From positions 1-35,568 of the forward strand of contig BJGJ01000015.1 in assembly GCA_014190435.1 (NCBI GenBank): 35,568 bases of DNA. Direction: 5' to 3'. This document shows positions 1 through 8,570 of this stretch, piece by piece (positions within the stretch are counted from its first letter, which is position 1; the number at the start of each line of letters is the position of its first letter). This DNA comes from Methylocystaceae bacterium. GTDB lineage: Bacteria > Pseudomonadota > Alphaproteobacteria > Rhizobiales > Beijerinckiaceae. The translations under genes and the position numbers were made by a program. The notes beneath the pieces were generated by a model, which searched no databases, was not told the DNA's origin, and was given only the letters and a program-made list of their open reading frames with translations.

Positions 1-236
1 TCAAGCCAAGGATTATTTCCCTGACTTATTCATGATGCAAAATAGAGTTAAATTTAGTGTCATTATCGTTAGAACTTAGCAGACATTTTAACTCTTAAAA
101 AAAGTTTTATCTACGTAACTAATTAGATAGCATCTCTTAAAATATATAAAATTTTCTAACTGGCTTGAAGGTGATTTTTCCTTGAATATCTCTAATTCAG
201 AGAATAACTATGCGCTCAGAAAATTTGGAGTGATTC
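1..236. other. AT-rich left-edge spacer
   Basis: I see no convincing gene, RNA or terminator here. The stretch is AT-rich with stops in all frames. It presumably holds the promoter of the lipase homologue. A ribosome-binding site GGAG lies at about 227-230, eight nucleotides or fewer upstream of the ATG at 237. Confidence 0.5.
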
Positions 237-1560
237 ATGCAGTTGTTTTTTTCGAATTTTACGCCCTTTTCTCTTTAGTCTCGTTAGTTTGACACCAGTC
301 TCTCTTCACGCAGCACCTTTACTCGCGCCTCTTGCTCCTTTCTACGCACAACTGCAAACGCTTTCGCCCAAAGGCGCACTGGGACAGATTATAAAAAAAG
401 AAAGAATCCCAACAGCCATCCCCAATGCAGAGGCCTGGCGTATCGCCTATGTGTCCTCAGATCTTTTTGATCGCAAGACACTGTCAACAGCGATCCTTGT
501 AGCGCCAAAGGGAAAAGCGCCTAAAGAAGGTAGACCCATAATCGCTTGGGCGCACGGCACAACAGGGACAGCGCAAAACTGCGGGCCCTCCCAAGTCATT
601 GACCCGGCTAAAGCATTGAATCAATATTTTATGATCAATGGCGATTCTTGGACAGATTATGGACTGCCAGCGATAGAACGCTTCATTGACGAGGGCTATG
701 TCGTTGTTGGGACGGATTATCAAGGGTTAGGCGCCGGCGGCGCACATCAATACGCCATTGCGGCAACCCAAGCGCGAGACGTGATTAATTCTATTCGCGC
801 AGCAGGCGCTTTAGGCGTAGCGGGATCGAATAAGAAAGCTGTTATCTATGGCTGGTCACAAGGGGGCGGCGCTACGATTTCCGCAGCAGCACAAGGTGAT
901 TATATCGCGCAAAAACATACAGCCTTCGACGACATCGAGCTTGTAGGCTTTGTCGCCATGGCACCGCAAGACGTTGCTACATTTGCTCCAAAAGACAGGC
1001 TTGAGGACACGTCAGCTGAAAGACTACTCCAATCATTAATCATTGGCTTTTCTGATAATATTTTTAATTTCTCGCATCTTAGTACGAACCTATGGGCAAC
1101 GGCTCATGCTTTTCCTAATTTAAAATTAACAGATCTCTATACGCAAGAGGGCGCAAAAGTCATCGATGACATCATGCATAGAAAATGCGTTCATGTGGTC
1201 TCTGATACTCTTAAATTCGTCTATGCGGATAGCTATAAATCACTTCTTAATCCGCGCCCTTCTAATGCCCCCGCCTGGGCTCGGGCGATCATTCAAGGTG
1301 CCGGCACAAGCCATAAATCTATCGCCCCTGTCATCATCTATTGGGGAACTAAAGATACAGTCGTGCCGCCAATCATGGGCAAACTCTATCAAGATAGAAT
1401 GTGCGCCTTAGGCGCAAACATCTCCCGCATTCAGCTCCCTGGTGAGGAGACTAATTTTTCAACACCAAAGGCTTCCGAGGCGCTTTATACTACTTGGATC
1501 AAAGAGCGGCTTAAAGGTAAACCACTCGGCAATGGCTGCGCCCAACCACAAAAAGAATGA
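237..1560 (+). pseudogene. secretory lipase homologue, frameshifted in signal peptide and lacking catalytic His
   Basis: This is an alpha/beta-hydrolase resembling the secretory lipase family (PF03583-like). The main frame runs from 289 (TTG) to 1560. It has the oxyanion segment AWAHGTTG, the nucleophile elbow GWSQGG (Ser190, counted from 289) and the acid loop YWGTKDTVVPP (Asp356). The good start is the ATG at 237, preceded by GGAG, but it is one base out of frame. Removing one T from the run of seven Ts at 246-252 joins ATG 237 to the main frame and creates a typical signal peptide (MQLFFRILRPFLFSLVSL..., then LHA-AP as a likely cleavage site). After Asp356 there is no histidine at all; the position where the catalytic His is expected reads ETNFSTPK (Asn389). 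The gene is therefore probably decaying, or is switched by slippage and now lipolytically inactive. A homopolymer sequencing error could explain the frameshift but not the His loss. Confidence 0.65.
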
Positions 1561-1817
1561 AGCCAAGCCAAAAAAATTTTCTCTGAGAAGCATTTCACAA
1601 AATCGTCAAAGAGAGAAGCTTCTTTACTTTGACCAACAGAGCTCTCTAAACGGCCTTCGCATTTTATCAGCAGACATATACTTCTAAGGGCATTTTTATA
1701 AAAAGAATTTATCTACAAAATCTAATTCATGAGGCCATCACTTTTTACTCAACCGATCACAATTTATCTGCTAACCTCTAATCAAGATGAATGCTCACAA
1801 TCGAGGAGAGAGCGATA

Positions 1818-2750
1818 ATGACGCCACGGGTTAAAGAAATTCTTAGTTGGTATGGCGCAGACAACCCCGGAACCTTATCAAATCTTGCGAGATTATTGAA
1901 CCATGGCCGCTTAGGCGGCTCAGGTAAAATGGTCATCCTTCCTGTCGACCAGGGATTTGAGCACGGTCCAGCACGCTCCTTTGCCCCTAACCCTCCCGCA
2001 TACAACCCGCTTTATCACTTTGAACTAGCGATTGAGGCGGGCTGCAACGCCTATGCTGCCCCGCTGGGCTTTCTTGAGGCAGGCGCCCGTGACTTTGCTG
2101 GTGAAATCCCGCTCATCCTAAAATGCAACGATAATGACGCCTTGCTGGACGATAAGGATCCTAACCAAGCTCTCACCTCGAGCGTACAAGATGCCCTGCG
2201 TCTGGGATGTTGCGCGATTGGTTTTACAATCTATCCCGGCTCTGCCCATCAACTAGAAATGTTCCAGCAAATTCGCGCCTATGCGGAAGAAGCCAAACGC
2301 CACGGTCTTGTAGTTATTTTGTGGTCTTATCCACGGGGATCAGCGCTGAGCAAGCAAGGCGAAACCGCGATTGATGTGATTGGATATTCAGCCCAAATTG
2401 CCGCACAGCTTGGCGCGCATATTATCAAAGTCAAATTACCAGACGCTTTTGTTGAGCAAGAGGCCGCGCGCAAAGTCTATACGGCACAAAAAATTCCAGT
2501 TGCAACAGCCACTGAACGTGTCCGCCATGTTGTTGATTGCGCCTTCGCTGGACGGCGGATCGTTATTTTCTCTGGCGGCCCAACAATCTCGGATGAAGGC
2601 GAACTGCTAGGTGAAATCCGCGCCATCCATGCAGGAGGCGGTTTTGGCTCGATTATCGGCCGTAATTCATTCCAACGTCAAAGAAAAGACGCCCTCGAGA
2701 TGCTTGGAAAAATCATGGATATTTACGCAAGCGCGCCAACCTCTGCTTAA
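1818..2750 (+). CDS. fbaB: class I fructose-bisphosphate aldolase (FbaB/DhnA type)
   Basis: The enzyme cleaves fructose-1,6-bisphosphate to dihydroxyacetone phosphate and glyceraldehyde-3-phosphate in the cytoplasm through a Schiff base, without metal. The N-terminal phosphate-binding segment reads ILPVDQGFEHGPARSF. The Schiff-base lysine lies in IIKVKLPD (K204 or K206). The C-terminal FSGGPT and GGGFGSIIGRN segments are the usual phosphate grip of this family. I chose the ATG at 1818 (310 residues, MTPRVKEILSWYG) because GAGGAG lies about nine bases upstream and family members start this way. An upstream in-frame ATG at 1791 has only a poor ribosome-binding site. The gene stands alone with its own terminator, but its product works beside the pentose-phosphate enzymes encoded further right. 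Confidence 0.93.
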   Translation: MTPRVKEILSWYGADNPGTLSNLARLLNHGRLGGSGKMVILPVDQGFEHGPARSFAPNPPAYNPLYHFELAIEAGCNAYAAPLGFLEAGARDFAGEIPLILKCNDNDALLDDKDPNQALTSSVQDALRLGCCAIGFTIYPGSAHQLEMFQQIRAYAEEAKRHGLVVILWSYPRGSALSKQGETAIDVIGYSAQIAAQLGAHIIKVKLPDAFVEQEAARKVYTAQKIPVATATERVRHVVDCAFAGRRIVIFSGGPTISDEGELLGEIRAIHAGGGFGSIIGRNSFQRQRKDALEMLGKIMDIYASAPTSA

Positions 2751-2778
2751 AAATTACCTCTGTTCAAGCTAAAAATAC

Positions 2779-2825
2779 GCTGCCGCTTCACGAGCTAACG
2801 GCTTACGAAGCGGCAGCTAATTTTC
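2779..2825 (+). terminator. Rho-independent terminator after aldolase gene
   Basis: Perfect 11-bp stem GCTGCCGCTTC (2779-2789) pairs with GAAGCGGCAGC (2807-2817). It has a 17-nt loop and is followed by TAATTTTC. It sits 29 bases after the aldolase stop codon, as expected for a transcription terminator. Confidence 0.75.
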
Positions 2826-3317
2826 AAGTTCTCTTTTGCAAGCGGCAGTTTCTTTAAAATAATCCAGAGCATTCAATGAAAGGCTATTTTTCAATTATCC
2901 GTAAAGATCTTTTTTTATAAAGTAATTCCAAATAAACATACTTTTATTTATATTTTCAGTCAGCGGAATATCATTCCTTTTATCTATAAAATATTTTAAA
3001 CGACAAAGTCATATTAATAAGCAGCTGACTAAATAATTAGTAGTCAAAAATTCGTGAAATAAATTCCCATTATTATTTATTTCAAAAAAAATAAAGCTCA
3101 ATATATACAGGGATCTGCCACCTAAAATGTCGCGTTCAAATATGATATGTTCACCAAGAACCCTATTATGATATGTTTACCAAGAACCCTATCGAAATTG
3201 TAAAAGACTAACTATAAATTTTTCTGGAGTCTAAAGATACTCTCTCCCGCGCTTGATAGAATCTGCAATATTAGTATAGCTTATTAAAAAGCGCTTTCTT
3301 TATAAAAGGAAATCAAT
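2826..3317. other. AT-rich intergenic region with a repeat remnant
   Basis: Nearly 500 bases without a credible ORF. The only structured element is the 26-bp tandem duplication at 3141-3192. The last 15 bases hold AAAGGA, seven bases before the TTG start of the exchanger gene. I could not identify a promoter with confidence. Confidence 0.5.
3141..3192. repeat. two abutting 26-bp direct repeats
   Basis: Units 3141-3166 and 3167-3192 are adjacent with no spacer and differ at one base (C against T, unit position 12). Both contain the core ACCAAGAACCCTAT. There are only two copies, so this is not a CRISPR. They could be a tandem duplication, a binding-site pair, or a scar of an insertion-sequence end; IS21-type ends carry short repeated units. 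The last reading is speculative. Confidence 0.8.
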
Positions 3318-4391
3318 TTGATCGAGCAAAAAATAAAAACTATAATGATCGCCACCAGCGCGCTTATTTTTGCCGCGGCACTACTTCATTATACTGGAAT
3401 TTCATTTCCAATTATTGGACCTATACTGAATTTTATACTCTGCGCGCTCGCCCTGGCTGGGATCGCACATATCATCGGCCACTCAACGGAACAACTTGGT
3501 AACTATTTAGGCGCCGGCATTACGGGTGTCATACAGGCTGCCGTTGCGAGCCTACCGGAATTATTTGTATGCCTTTTTTCTCTTAAAGCTGGACTCGTCG
3601 CTCTTGTACAAGCTTCATTAATCGGCTCTATTCTCGGCAATGTCCTAATGCTGCTTGGATTAGCCTTTATTGTTGGCGGTAAAAAACATGGCGTTCTGAT
3701 TTTCGAAAAACAGTCAACGCGCATGATTTCTACCCTACTCTTGCTTGCCGTATCTGCGCTTGTTCTCCCCACACTTGCTCAAGAGTTACATTTGCCTGCA
3801 GGATCGCACGAGAAACAACTCGCAACTGTCTGCGCAATCGTTCTTTTGTTCGTTTTTATCGTACATACAAATGCTATGCTGACTCAAGGGCAGCGCTCTA
3901 TGCCCACTGACGTCCATGAAATGCATGATATCTGGCCTCTAGCAACAGCTACAAATATTATGATTGGCTGCAGTGTTGGCGCAGCCTTTGTCTCGTATTG
4001 GTTTGTTGACGCCCTTCAACCCGCAATAGACAAGCTGGGTATTAGTCAAACCTTTGCCGGACTTGTTATTGTTTCAAACGCCGGAAACGCCGTTGAAAAT
4101 GTTGTTGGGGTAAAGCTCGCAGCTCAAGGAAAATCAGATTTTGCCGTCAGTATTATCTTAAATAGCGCGCTACAAATTGCCGTAGCCCTCATCCCAATTC
4201 TTGTCTTAGCGAGCTTTGTAATTGGCGGCGAGCCTTTTACGCTCGCAATCCCACCGATCCTTGCAGTAGCCCTGTTCCTTTCGGTTCTTGTCGTTACTGT
4301 CGTCACGGTAGATGGACACGCAGATATGGTTGATGGCGCGGCGCTATTTGGGCTCTACGTCATTATAGCAGCTATTTTCTGGTGGGGATAA
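3318..4391 (+). CDS. CaCA-family Ca2+(cation)/H+ exchanger, Cax-like
   Basis: A 357-residue integral membrane protein with about 10-11 hydrophobic helices in two homologous halves, the layout of the Ca2+/cation antiporter superfamily. It would export Ca2+ or another cation in exchange for protons across the inner membrane. The second signature is well conserved (GNAVENVVGVKLAAQGKSD, G256-E260 and following). The first signature reads ASLPELFVCLFSLKAG at residues 77-92, where Cax proteins usually have GNAPE or GNATE, so the Gly-Asn pair of the ion site is replaced while the Glu (E81) is kept. The start is TTG at 3318, supported by AAAGGA seven bases upstream. It is a single gene, convergent with rpe; no cofactor or regulator is nearby. 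Confidence 0.85.
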   Translation: MIEQKIKTIMIATSALIFAAALLHYTGISFPIIGPILNFILCALALAGIAHIIGHSTEQLGNYLGAGITGVIQAAVASLPELFVCLFSLKAGLVALVQASLIGSILGNVLMLLGLAFIVGGKKHGVLIFEKQSTRMISTLLLLAVSALVLPTLAQELHLPAGSHEKQLATVCAIVLLFVFIVHTNAMLTQGQRSMPTDVHEMHDIWPLATATNIMIGCSVGAAFVSYWFVDALQPAIDKLGISQTFAGLVIVSNAGNAVENVVGVKLAAQGKSDFAVSIILNSALQIAVALIPILVLASFVIGGEPFTLAIPPILAVALFLSVLVVTVVTVDGHADMVDGAALFGLYVIIAAIFWWG

Positions 4392-4687
4392 TCGTTGCTT
4401 TAATTTATCCTGCCTAACAATCAGCAGCAGACGAAACTCCCCAGATTACTGAGTTAACGTGATCCAAAAGCGCTATCAGTCCTGAAGCTGTTTCTCTAAA
4501 ATATCAATTTATTTAACTAGCGCTTAGGCGTTTATATCTCAAAAAGGACGAAAAATTTTTAATTAATCTCGTATGAAACTTAGGTTTTTGGCCGGAAACT
4601 CGACTGTGTCTTCTGCCAGAGTTAGGCCGCAGCAAAATTATGCCACCGCCATTACTCCATAATTCCAGGCCTTAATCGATTTTATAA

Positions 4688-5377
4688 TTATACAACTGAC
4701 ACAAGCGCTTTTGCTCGGATTTCAGAAATTGCAGTGGCATAATTTTTAGCAGTAAAAATTGCTGAACCTGCTACGATCGCTCTTGCGCCAGCCGCTGCCG
4801 ACAAGCCAACGGTATGGACATTCTCGCCACCGTCAACTTCGATAATCGGATTTAACCCTCGTTCAGTACATAATGCGCGCAGTCGTTTAATCTTTGGCAG
4901 CATTTCGGGAAGAAAATTTTGTCCGCCAAAACCTGGATTAACGGTCATCACCATAATCACATCGCAAAGATGTAAAACATACTCGATGAGCTCTGGCGGA
5001 CTTGCTGGATTAATCACGACGCCAGCCTTTTTACCCAGCTCCCGGATCTGGGAGAGGGTACGGTGCAGATGAATTGTTGAACTTGGTTCTGCATGCACTA
5101 ATAAATGATCGGCTCCGGCTTTTGCAAAATTTTCAAGATAGCGTTCTGGCTCAATAACCATCAAATGAACATTTAATGGCTTTGTCGTCACGCGCCGAAT
5201 AGCTTCAACAATAAGTGGACCGATGGTAATATTAGGAACAAATCGGCCGTCCATCACATCGACATGAATCCAATCGGCCCCAGCAGCATCGACCGCGCGG
5301 ACCTCTTCGCCCAAACGCGTGAAATCTGCAGAGAGGATAGATGGCGCAATAAGGATCGGCGATGATGAAGCAGTCAT
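4688..5377 (-). CDS. rpe: ribulose-phosphate 3-epimerase
   Basis: Interconverts ribulose-5-phosphate and xylulose-5-phosphate in the pentose-phosphate pathway. It is a 229-residue TIM barrel with the hallmark segments APSILSADF, HVDVMDGRFVPN (metal ligand and catalytic Asp), LNVHLMV, MTVNPGFGGQNF and IEVDGG (second catalytic Asp). Length is normal for the family. It is the last gene of the eight-gene minus-strand operon, 14 bases after pgl. No clear terminator follows in the 296 bases before the convergent exchanger gene. Confidence 0.96.
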   Translation of the reverse strand: MTASSSPILIAPSILSADFTRLGEEVRAVDAAGADWIHVDVMDGRFVPNITIGPLIVEAIRRVTTKPLNVHLMVIEPERYLENFAKAGADHLLVHAEPSSTIHLHRTLSQIRELGKKAGVVINPASPPELIEYVLHLCDVIMVMTVNPGFGGQNFLPEMLPKIKRLRALCTERGLNPIIEVDGGENVHTVGLSAAAGARAIVAGSAIFTAKNYATAISEIRAKALVSVV

Positions 5378-5391
5378 CGGCGCAACATTGC

Positions 5392-6138
5392 CTAAATTTT
5401 CTTCGAGGAAGTCAGATCTTCCTCAACAACAGCGCGATCGACAAACCAGAATAAATCTCCCGTTGGGCGTATCTGCGCCGCCGGAACGAGACTCTGGCCT
5501 GTTTGAATTTCTTTAAAAATAGCTGCCTTTTCTTTGCCTGCAACGAGAAAAGCAACCCGTTGCGCACTCTCAAGCGCGGGATATGTCATGGTGATGCGAA
5601 TTTCATCACGCCCGTGCGGAACACAGGCCACCCATTTTGTTCGTTCTTTCAAAACAGGCTCGCCTGGTAAGAGCGAGGCTGTATGGCCATCCGGCCCAAG
5701 CCCAAGGAGCACCAGATCAAATAAGGGCCGCTGTGGATCAAGAAATGGCGCGCCATAAACCTTTTGCAAAATCTCGGCATAGCGTGCAGCCGCCACATCT
5801 GGATCACCATCAACAGAAACAGGAAAAATATTTTCAGGCGGCACAGGCACTTTCGATAACATCGCCTCCCGCGTCATTTTGTAATTACTCTCGGGATGAT
5901 CTTGTGGAACAAAACGTTCATCTCCCCAAAACCACAAAACGCGACTCCAGGGAAAACGATCCTTAAATTCGGGTGAAGCGAGGAGGCTATACAGTGTCTT
6001 AGGCGTAGAACCGCCTGAGAGGGAAACGCGAAAGGGACCACTTGAGCTAAGCGCTGCTTGCGTCATCCACTCCGCAACCTGTCCAGCAAGACTAAGCGGA
6101 TCATCAAGAACTTCAATCTTACCGAGCATCTCAGCCAT
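5392..6138 (-). CDS. pgl: 6-phosphogluconolactonase
   Basis: Hydrolyses 6-phosphoglucono-1,5-lactone, the Zwf product, to 6-phosphogluconate. It is a 248-residue protein of the DevB/Pgl type (glucosamine-6-phosphate isomerase-like fold), with SLSGGSTPKTLYSLLA near residue 41, FWGDERFVPQDHPESNY in the middle, and LLGLGPDGHTASLLPG. The ATG at 6138 lies eight bases after the HAD gene stop; an alternative ATG three codons downstream (MLGKIE) cannot be excluded. It sits between the phosphatase and rpe genes in the pentose-phosphate operon. Confidence 0.93.
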   Translation of the reverse strand: MAEMLGKIEVLDDPLSLAGQVAEWMTQAALSSSGPFRVSLSGGSTPKTLYSLLASPEFKDRFPWSRVLWFWGDERFVPQDHPESNYKMTREAMLSKVPVPPENIFPVSVDGDPDVAAARYAEILQKVYGAPFLDPQRPLFDLVLLGLGPDGHTASLLPGEPVLKERTKWVACVPHGRDEIRITMTYPALESAQRVAFLVAGKEKAAIFKEIQTGQSLVPAAQIRPTGDLFWFVDRAVVEEDLTSSKKI

Positions 6139-6146
6139 CCTGCTTG

Positions 6147-6965
6147 TTAGTCCGCAAGGTTTAAAATGATATTTTCCATCGCTTTAGCGAAGCCTTCGTC
6201 ATTATAAGACGCCGTAACGGCGCAAGCCTTAGCCTTGACCTCATCCGAAGCATTACCCATCGCGATGGAATAGCCCGAGCGCGCGAACATTAAGATATCA
6301 TTCCCCCCATCGCCAATGGTAACGACTTCTTCATGAAGAACGCCCAAATGCGCCACATGATAATCCACAACAGCACCCTTATTGGCGGCTATATTTGTAA
6401 TGTCGAGATAATAGCTTTGTGAGCGTGTCGCGGAGACCTGTGCGCCAAATAGCGCCTGCGCTTCGCTTTCGCATTGTCGCACGCGATCAAAGTCATCACT
6501 CACTCCGACAATTTTAGCCACACAGTCTAAATGCCCCTCAAAATCAGACACAATTTTTGGATCAAATTTTACAGCCCACGCTTCATGTCGGACATGCGGC
6601 CCATCCATATCGCCAACAAGCCAGTCTTTGCCATTGAACACCCACACATCAAGATCGTATTGACGAATAAGCTCAATCGCCTGGCGTGAAATGTCAGCAG
6701 AGAGTGTTTTTTGTTCAAGAATGGCGAAATCATTCGTGACAAATTGGCCCCCATTAAAGCCCGCCATTGGCGTTACAAGTTCAAGTGGATCTTGCAACAT
6801 CGCCATACCGCGCGGCGGCCGGCCGCTTGTAACGGCAAATTTTATCCCTGCTTTATACAAAGCTTGCACGGCAGCGCAGGCGCGGGGCGTCAACACTTTT
6901 TCTTGCGTGAGCAGCGTACCATCCACATCAGAGACTACGAGAGAAATCTTTCGCTTCTCACCCAT
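6147..6965 (-). CDS. Cof-type HAD-superfamily sugar phosphatase
   Basis: A 272-residue HAD hydrolase of subfamily IIB. Motif I is VVSDVDGTLLT (nucleophile and acid Asp), motif II TSGRP, and motif IV TIGDGGNDILMF, followed by YSIAMGNA typical of Cof/YidA proteins. Such enzymes dephosphorylate small phosphorylated metabolites, often sugar phosphates. The substrate cannot be read from sequence. Its position between zwf (27 bases upstream) and pgl (eight bases downstream) suggests overflow control or repair of a phosphorylated sugar or gluconate in this pathway; that is inference. It does not resemble any missing pathway enzyme such as ribose-5-phosphate isomerase. Confidence 0.88.
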   Translation of the reverse strand: MGEKRKISLVVSDVDGTLLTQEKVLTPRACAAVQALYKAGIKFAVTSGRPPRGMAMLQDPLELVTPMAGFNGGQFVTNDFAILEQKTLSADISRQAIELIRQYDLDVWVFNGKDWLVGDMDGPHVRHEAWAVKFDPKIVSDFEGHLDCVAKIVGVSDDFDRVRQCESEAQALFGAQVSATRSQSYYLDITNIAANKGAVVDYHVAHLGVLHEEVVTIGDGGNDILMFARSGYSIAMGNASDEVKAKACAVTASYNDEGFAKAMENIILNLAD

Positions 6966-6992
6966 CCAACACGTTCCTTAGATTGCTTAAAT

Positions 6993-8570
6993 TTAAACGA
7001 GCGGACGCCAGGCGCGTCCATCGCGCGCCATGAGCTCATCAGCCGCCGCCGGCCCACTTCCACCTGAAGTATAATTTGGAAAATCCGCTGGCTTATTTTT
7101 TGCCCAAGCGTCTAAAATTGGCTGCACCGTACGCCACCCAGAAAGCACATTGTCTTCTCGCTTAAACAGCGTCGCATCTCCCGTCATGCAATCATAAAGC
7201 AATGTTTCATAGCCTGTGCCATGTTGCATTTTAAAATAAGTCTTATAGGCGAAATCCATACTCACTGTGCTGAGCTTAACGGTTGGCCCTGGTTGTTTTG
7301 CCGCAAATTCCAATGAAATGCCCTCATCGGGCTGAATGCGCAAGACCATCCAATTTGGATTCATTTTCTCGACATCTGTGCCGCGGAACAGCGTGAAAGG
7401 CGCTTGATGAAACCGCACCGCGATTTCTGTCGTGCGGCGCACTAAATGCTTACCTGTACGCAGATAAAACGGCACACCCGACCACCGCCAATTATCAATC
7501 ATTAACTTACAGGCGAAATAGGTCTCGGTATTTGAGTCATAAGCGACATCGGGCTCATGTCTATAGGCCTGTTTAGGCGCGCCTAATACAGTGCCAGCGC
7601 CATACTGACCCCGGACAGCATCTTTAAGTGCGCTAGCCTCATCAAATGGACGAATAGCCTCGAGCACTTCTGTTTTCTTCGCGCGCACTGCATCGGCGTC
7701 AAACGAAATCGGCGGCTCCATCGCTGTCATCGCCAATAATTGGAAGATATGATTGGGCACCATATCGCGCATTGCGCCGGTAACTTCATAAAATTTACCG
7801 CGGCGCTCCACGCCAACTGTTTCGGCGGCAGTAATTTGAACGTGGTCAATGTGGTCCCGATTCCACAAGGGCTCAAAGAGACCATTGGCAAAACGTAACA
7901 CCATAATATTTTGCACCGTTTCCTTGCCTAGGAAATGATCGATGCGATAAACTTGATGCTCGGCTAGTGACTTTAATACTTCACTATTCAGATGTTTGGC
8001 AGAAGCTAAATCATGGCCAAAAGGTTTTTCAATTACAACGCGACGCCAGCAGCCTCCCTCTTCTTTCGTCAAACCTGCTTCGCCAAGATGAGCAACAGTT
8101 GAACAAAAGAAGCGATCTGAAATCGCGAGATAGAAAAGATAATTGCCGCAGGTTCCAGAATTCCGATCAAGGCCGGCAAGATGAGCGCCTAAAGACCGAT
8201 AAGTTTCAGGATCATTTAAATCGCCTTGGACATAACTCATACGCTGCGTCAGCCAAGCCCAAGCAGCCTCGTCAAATTTATTAATTTCATATTCACCTTC
8301 AGCGCCAACAAATTCTTTTATGGAGCCCGCAAGTCCATCACGCCATTCTTGCGAACTTTTAGAAACAAGATCAACACCAACCAGTTGGAAATTGTCCGAA
8401 AGACGCTTTTCTACTGCTAAATTATAAAGCGCCGGCACAACCAAACGCTTTGTTAAATCGCCCGCTCCGCCAAAGAGCACCATCGCGCAGGGAGGAGCCT
8501 TGCCGTCAGCGTCGCCTTCTTGGGGAAATAATCCACTCGCGCCTGATTGCTCTGTCACGTTACAACTCAC
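6993..8570 (-). CDS. zwf: glucose-6-phosphate 1-dehydrogenase
   Basis: Oxidises glucose-6-phosphate to 6-phosphogluconolactone with reduction of NAD(P)+, the entry step of the oxidative pentose-phosphate pathway. The dinucleotide-binding loop reads [10 protein letters not shown] (commonly GASGDL). The substrate and catalytic segment is [14 protein letters not shown] near residue 212, and [11 protein letters not shown] is also conserved. At 525 residues it is slightly long because of an N-terminal extension. The start is GTG at 8570, overlapping the tkt stop by three bases inside GTGA, which implies translational coupling. Confidence 0.96.
   Translation of the reverse strand: MSCNVTEQSGASGLFPQEGDADGKAPPCAMVLFGGAGDLTKRLVVPALYNLAVEKRLSDNFQLVGVDLVSKSSQEWRDGLAGSIKEFVGAEGEYEINKFDEAAWAWLTQRMSYVQGDLNDPETYRSLGAHLAGLDRNSGTCGNYLFYLAISDRFFCSTVAHLGEAGLTKEEGGCWRRVVIEKPFGHDLASAKHLNSEVLKSLAEHQVYRIDHFLGKETVQNIMVLRFANGLFEPLWNRDHIDHVQITAAETVGVERRGKFYEVTGAMRDMVPNHIFQLLAMTAMEPPISFDADAVRAKKTEVLEAIRPFDEASALKDAVRGQYGAGTVLGAPKQAYRHEPDVAYDSNTETYFACKLMIDNWRWSGVPFYLRTGKHLVRRTTEIAVRFHQAPFTLFRGTDVEKMNPNWMVLRIQPDEGISLEFAAKQPGPTVKLSTVSMDFAYKTYFKMQHGTGYETLLYDCMTGDATLFKREDNVLSGWRTVQPILDAWAKNKPADFPNYTSGGSGPAAADELMARDGRAWRPLV

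Noticed and set aside
3141-3192. Possible CRISPR
   Set aside because: Only two abutting repeats with no spacers and no cas genes.
5637-5966. Long opposite-strand frame across pgl
   Set aside because: Antisense shadow of a well-supported gene with all catalytic motifs; several similar frames lie across zwf, tkt, pgi and GH94.
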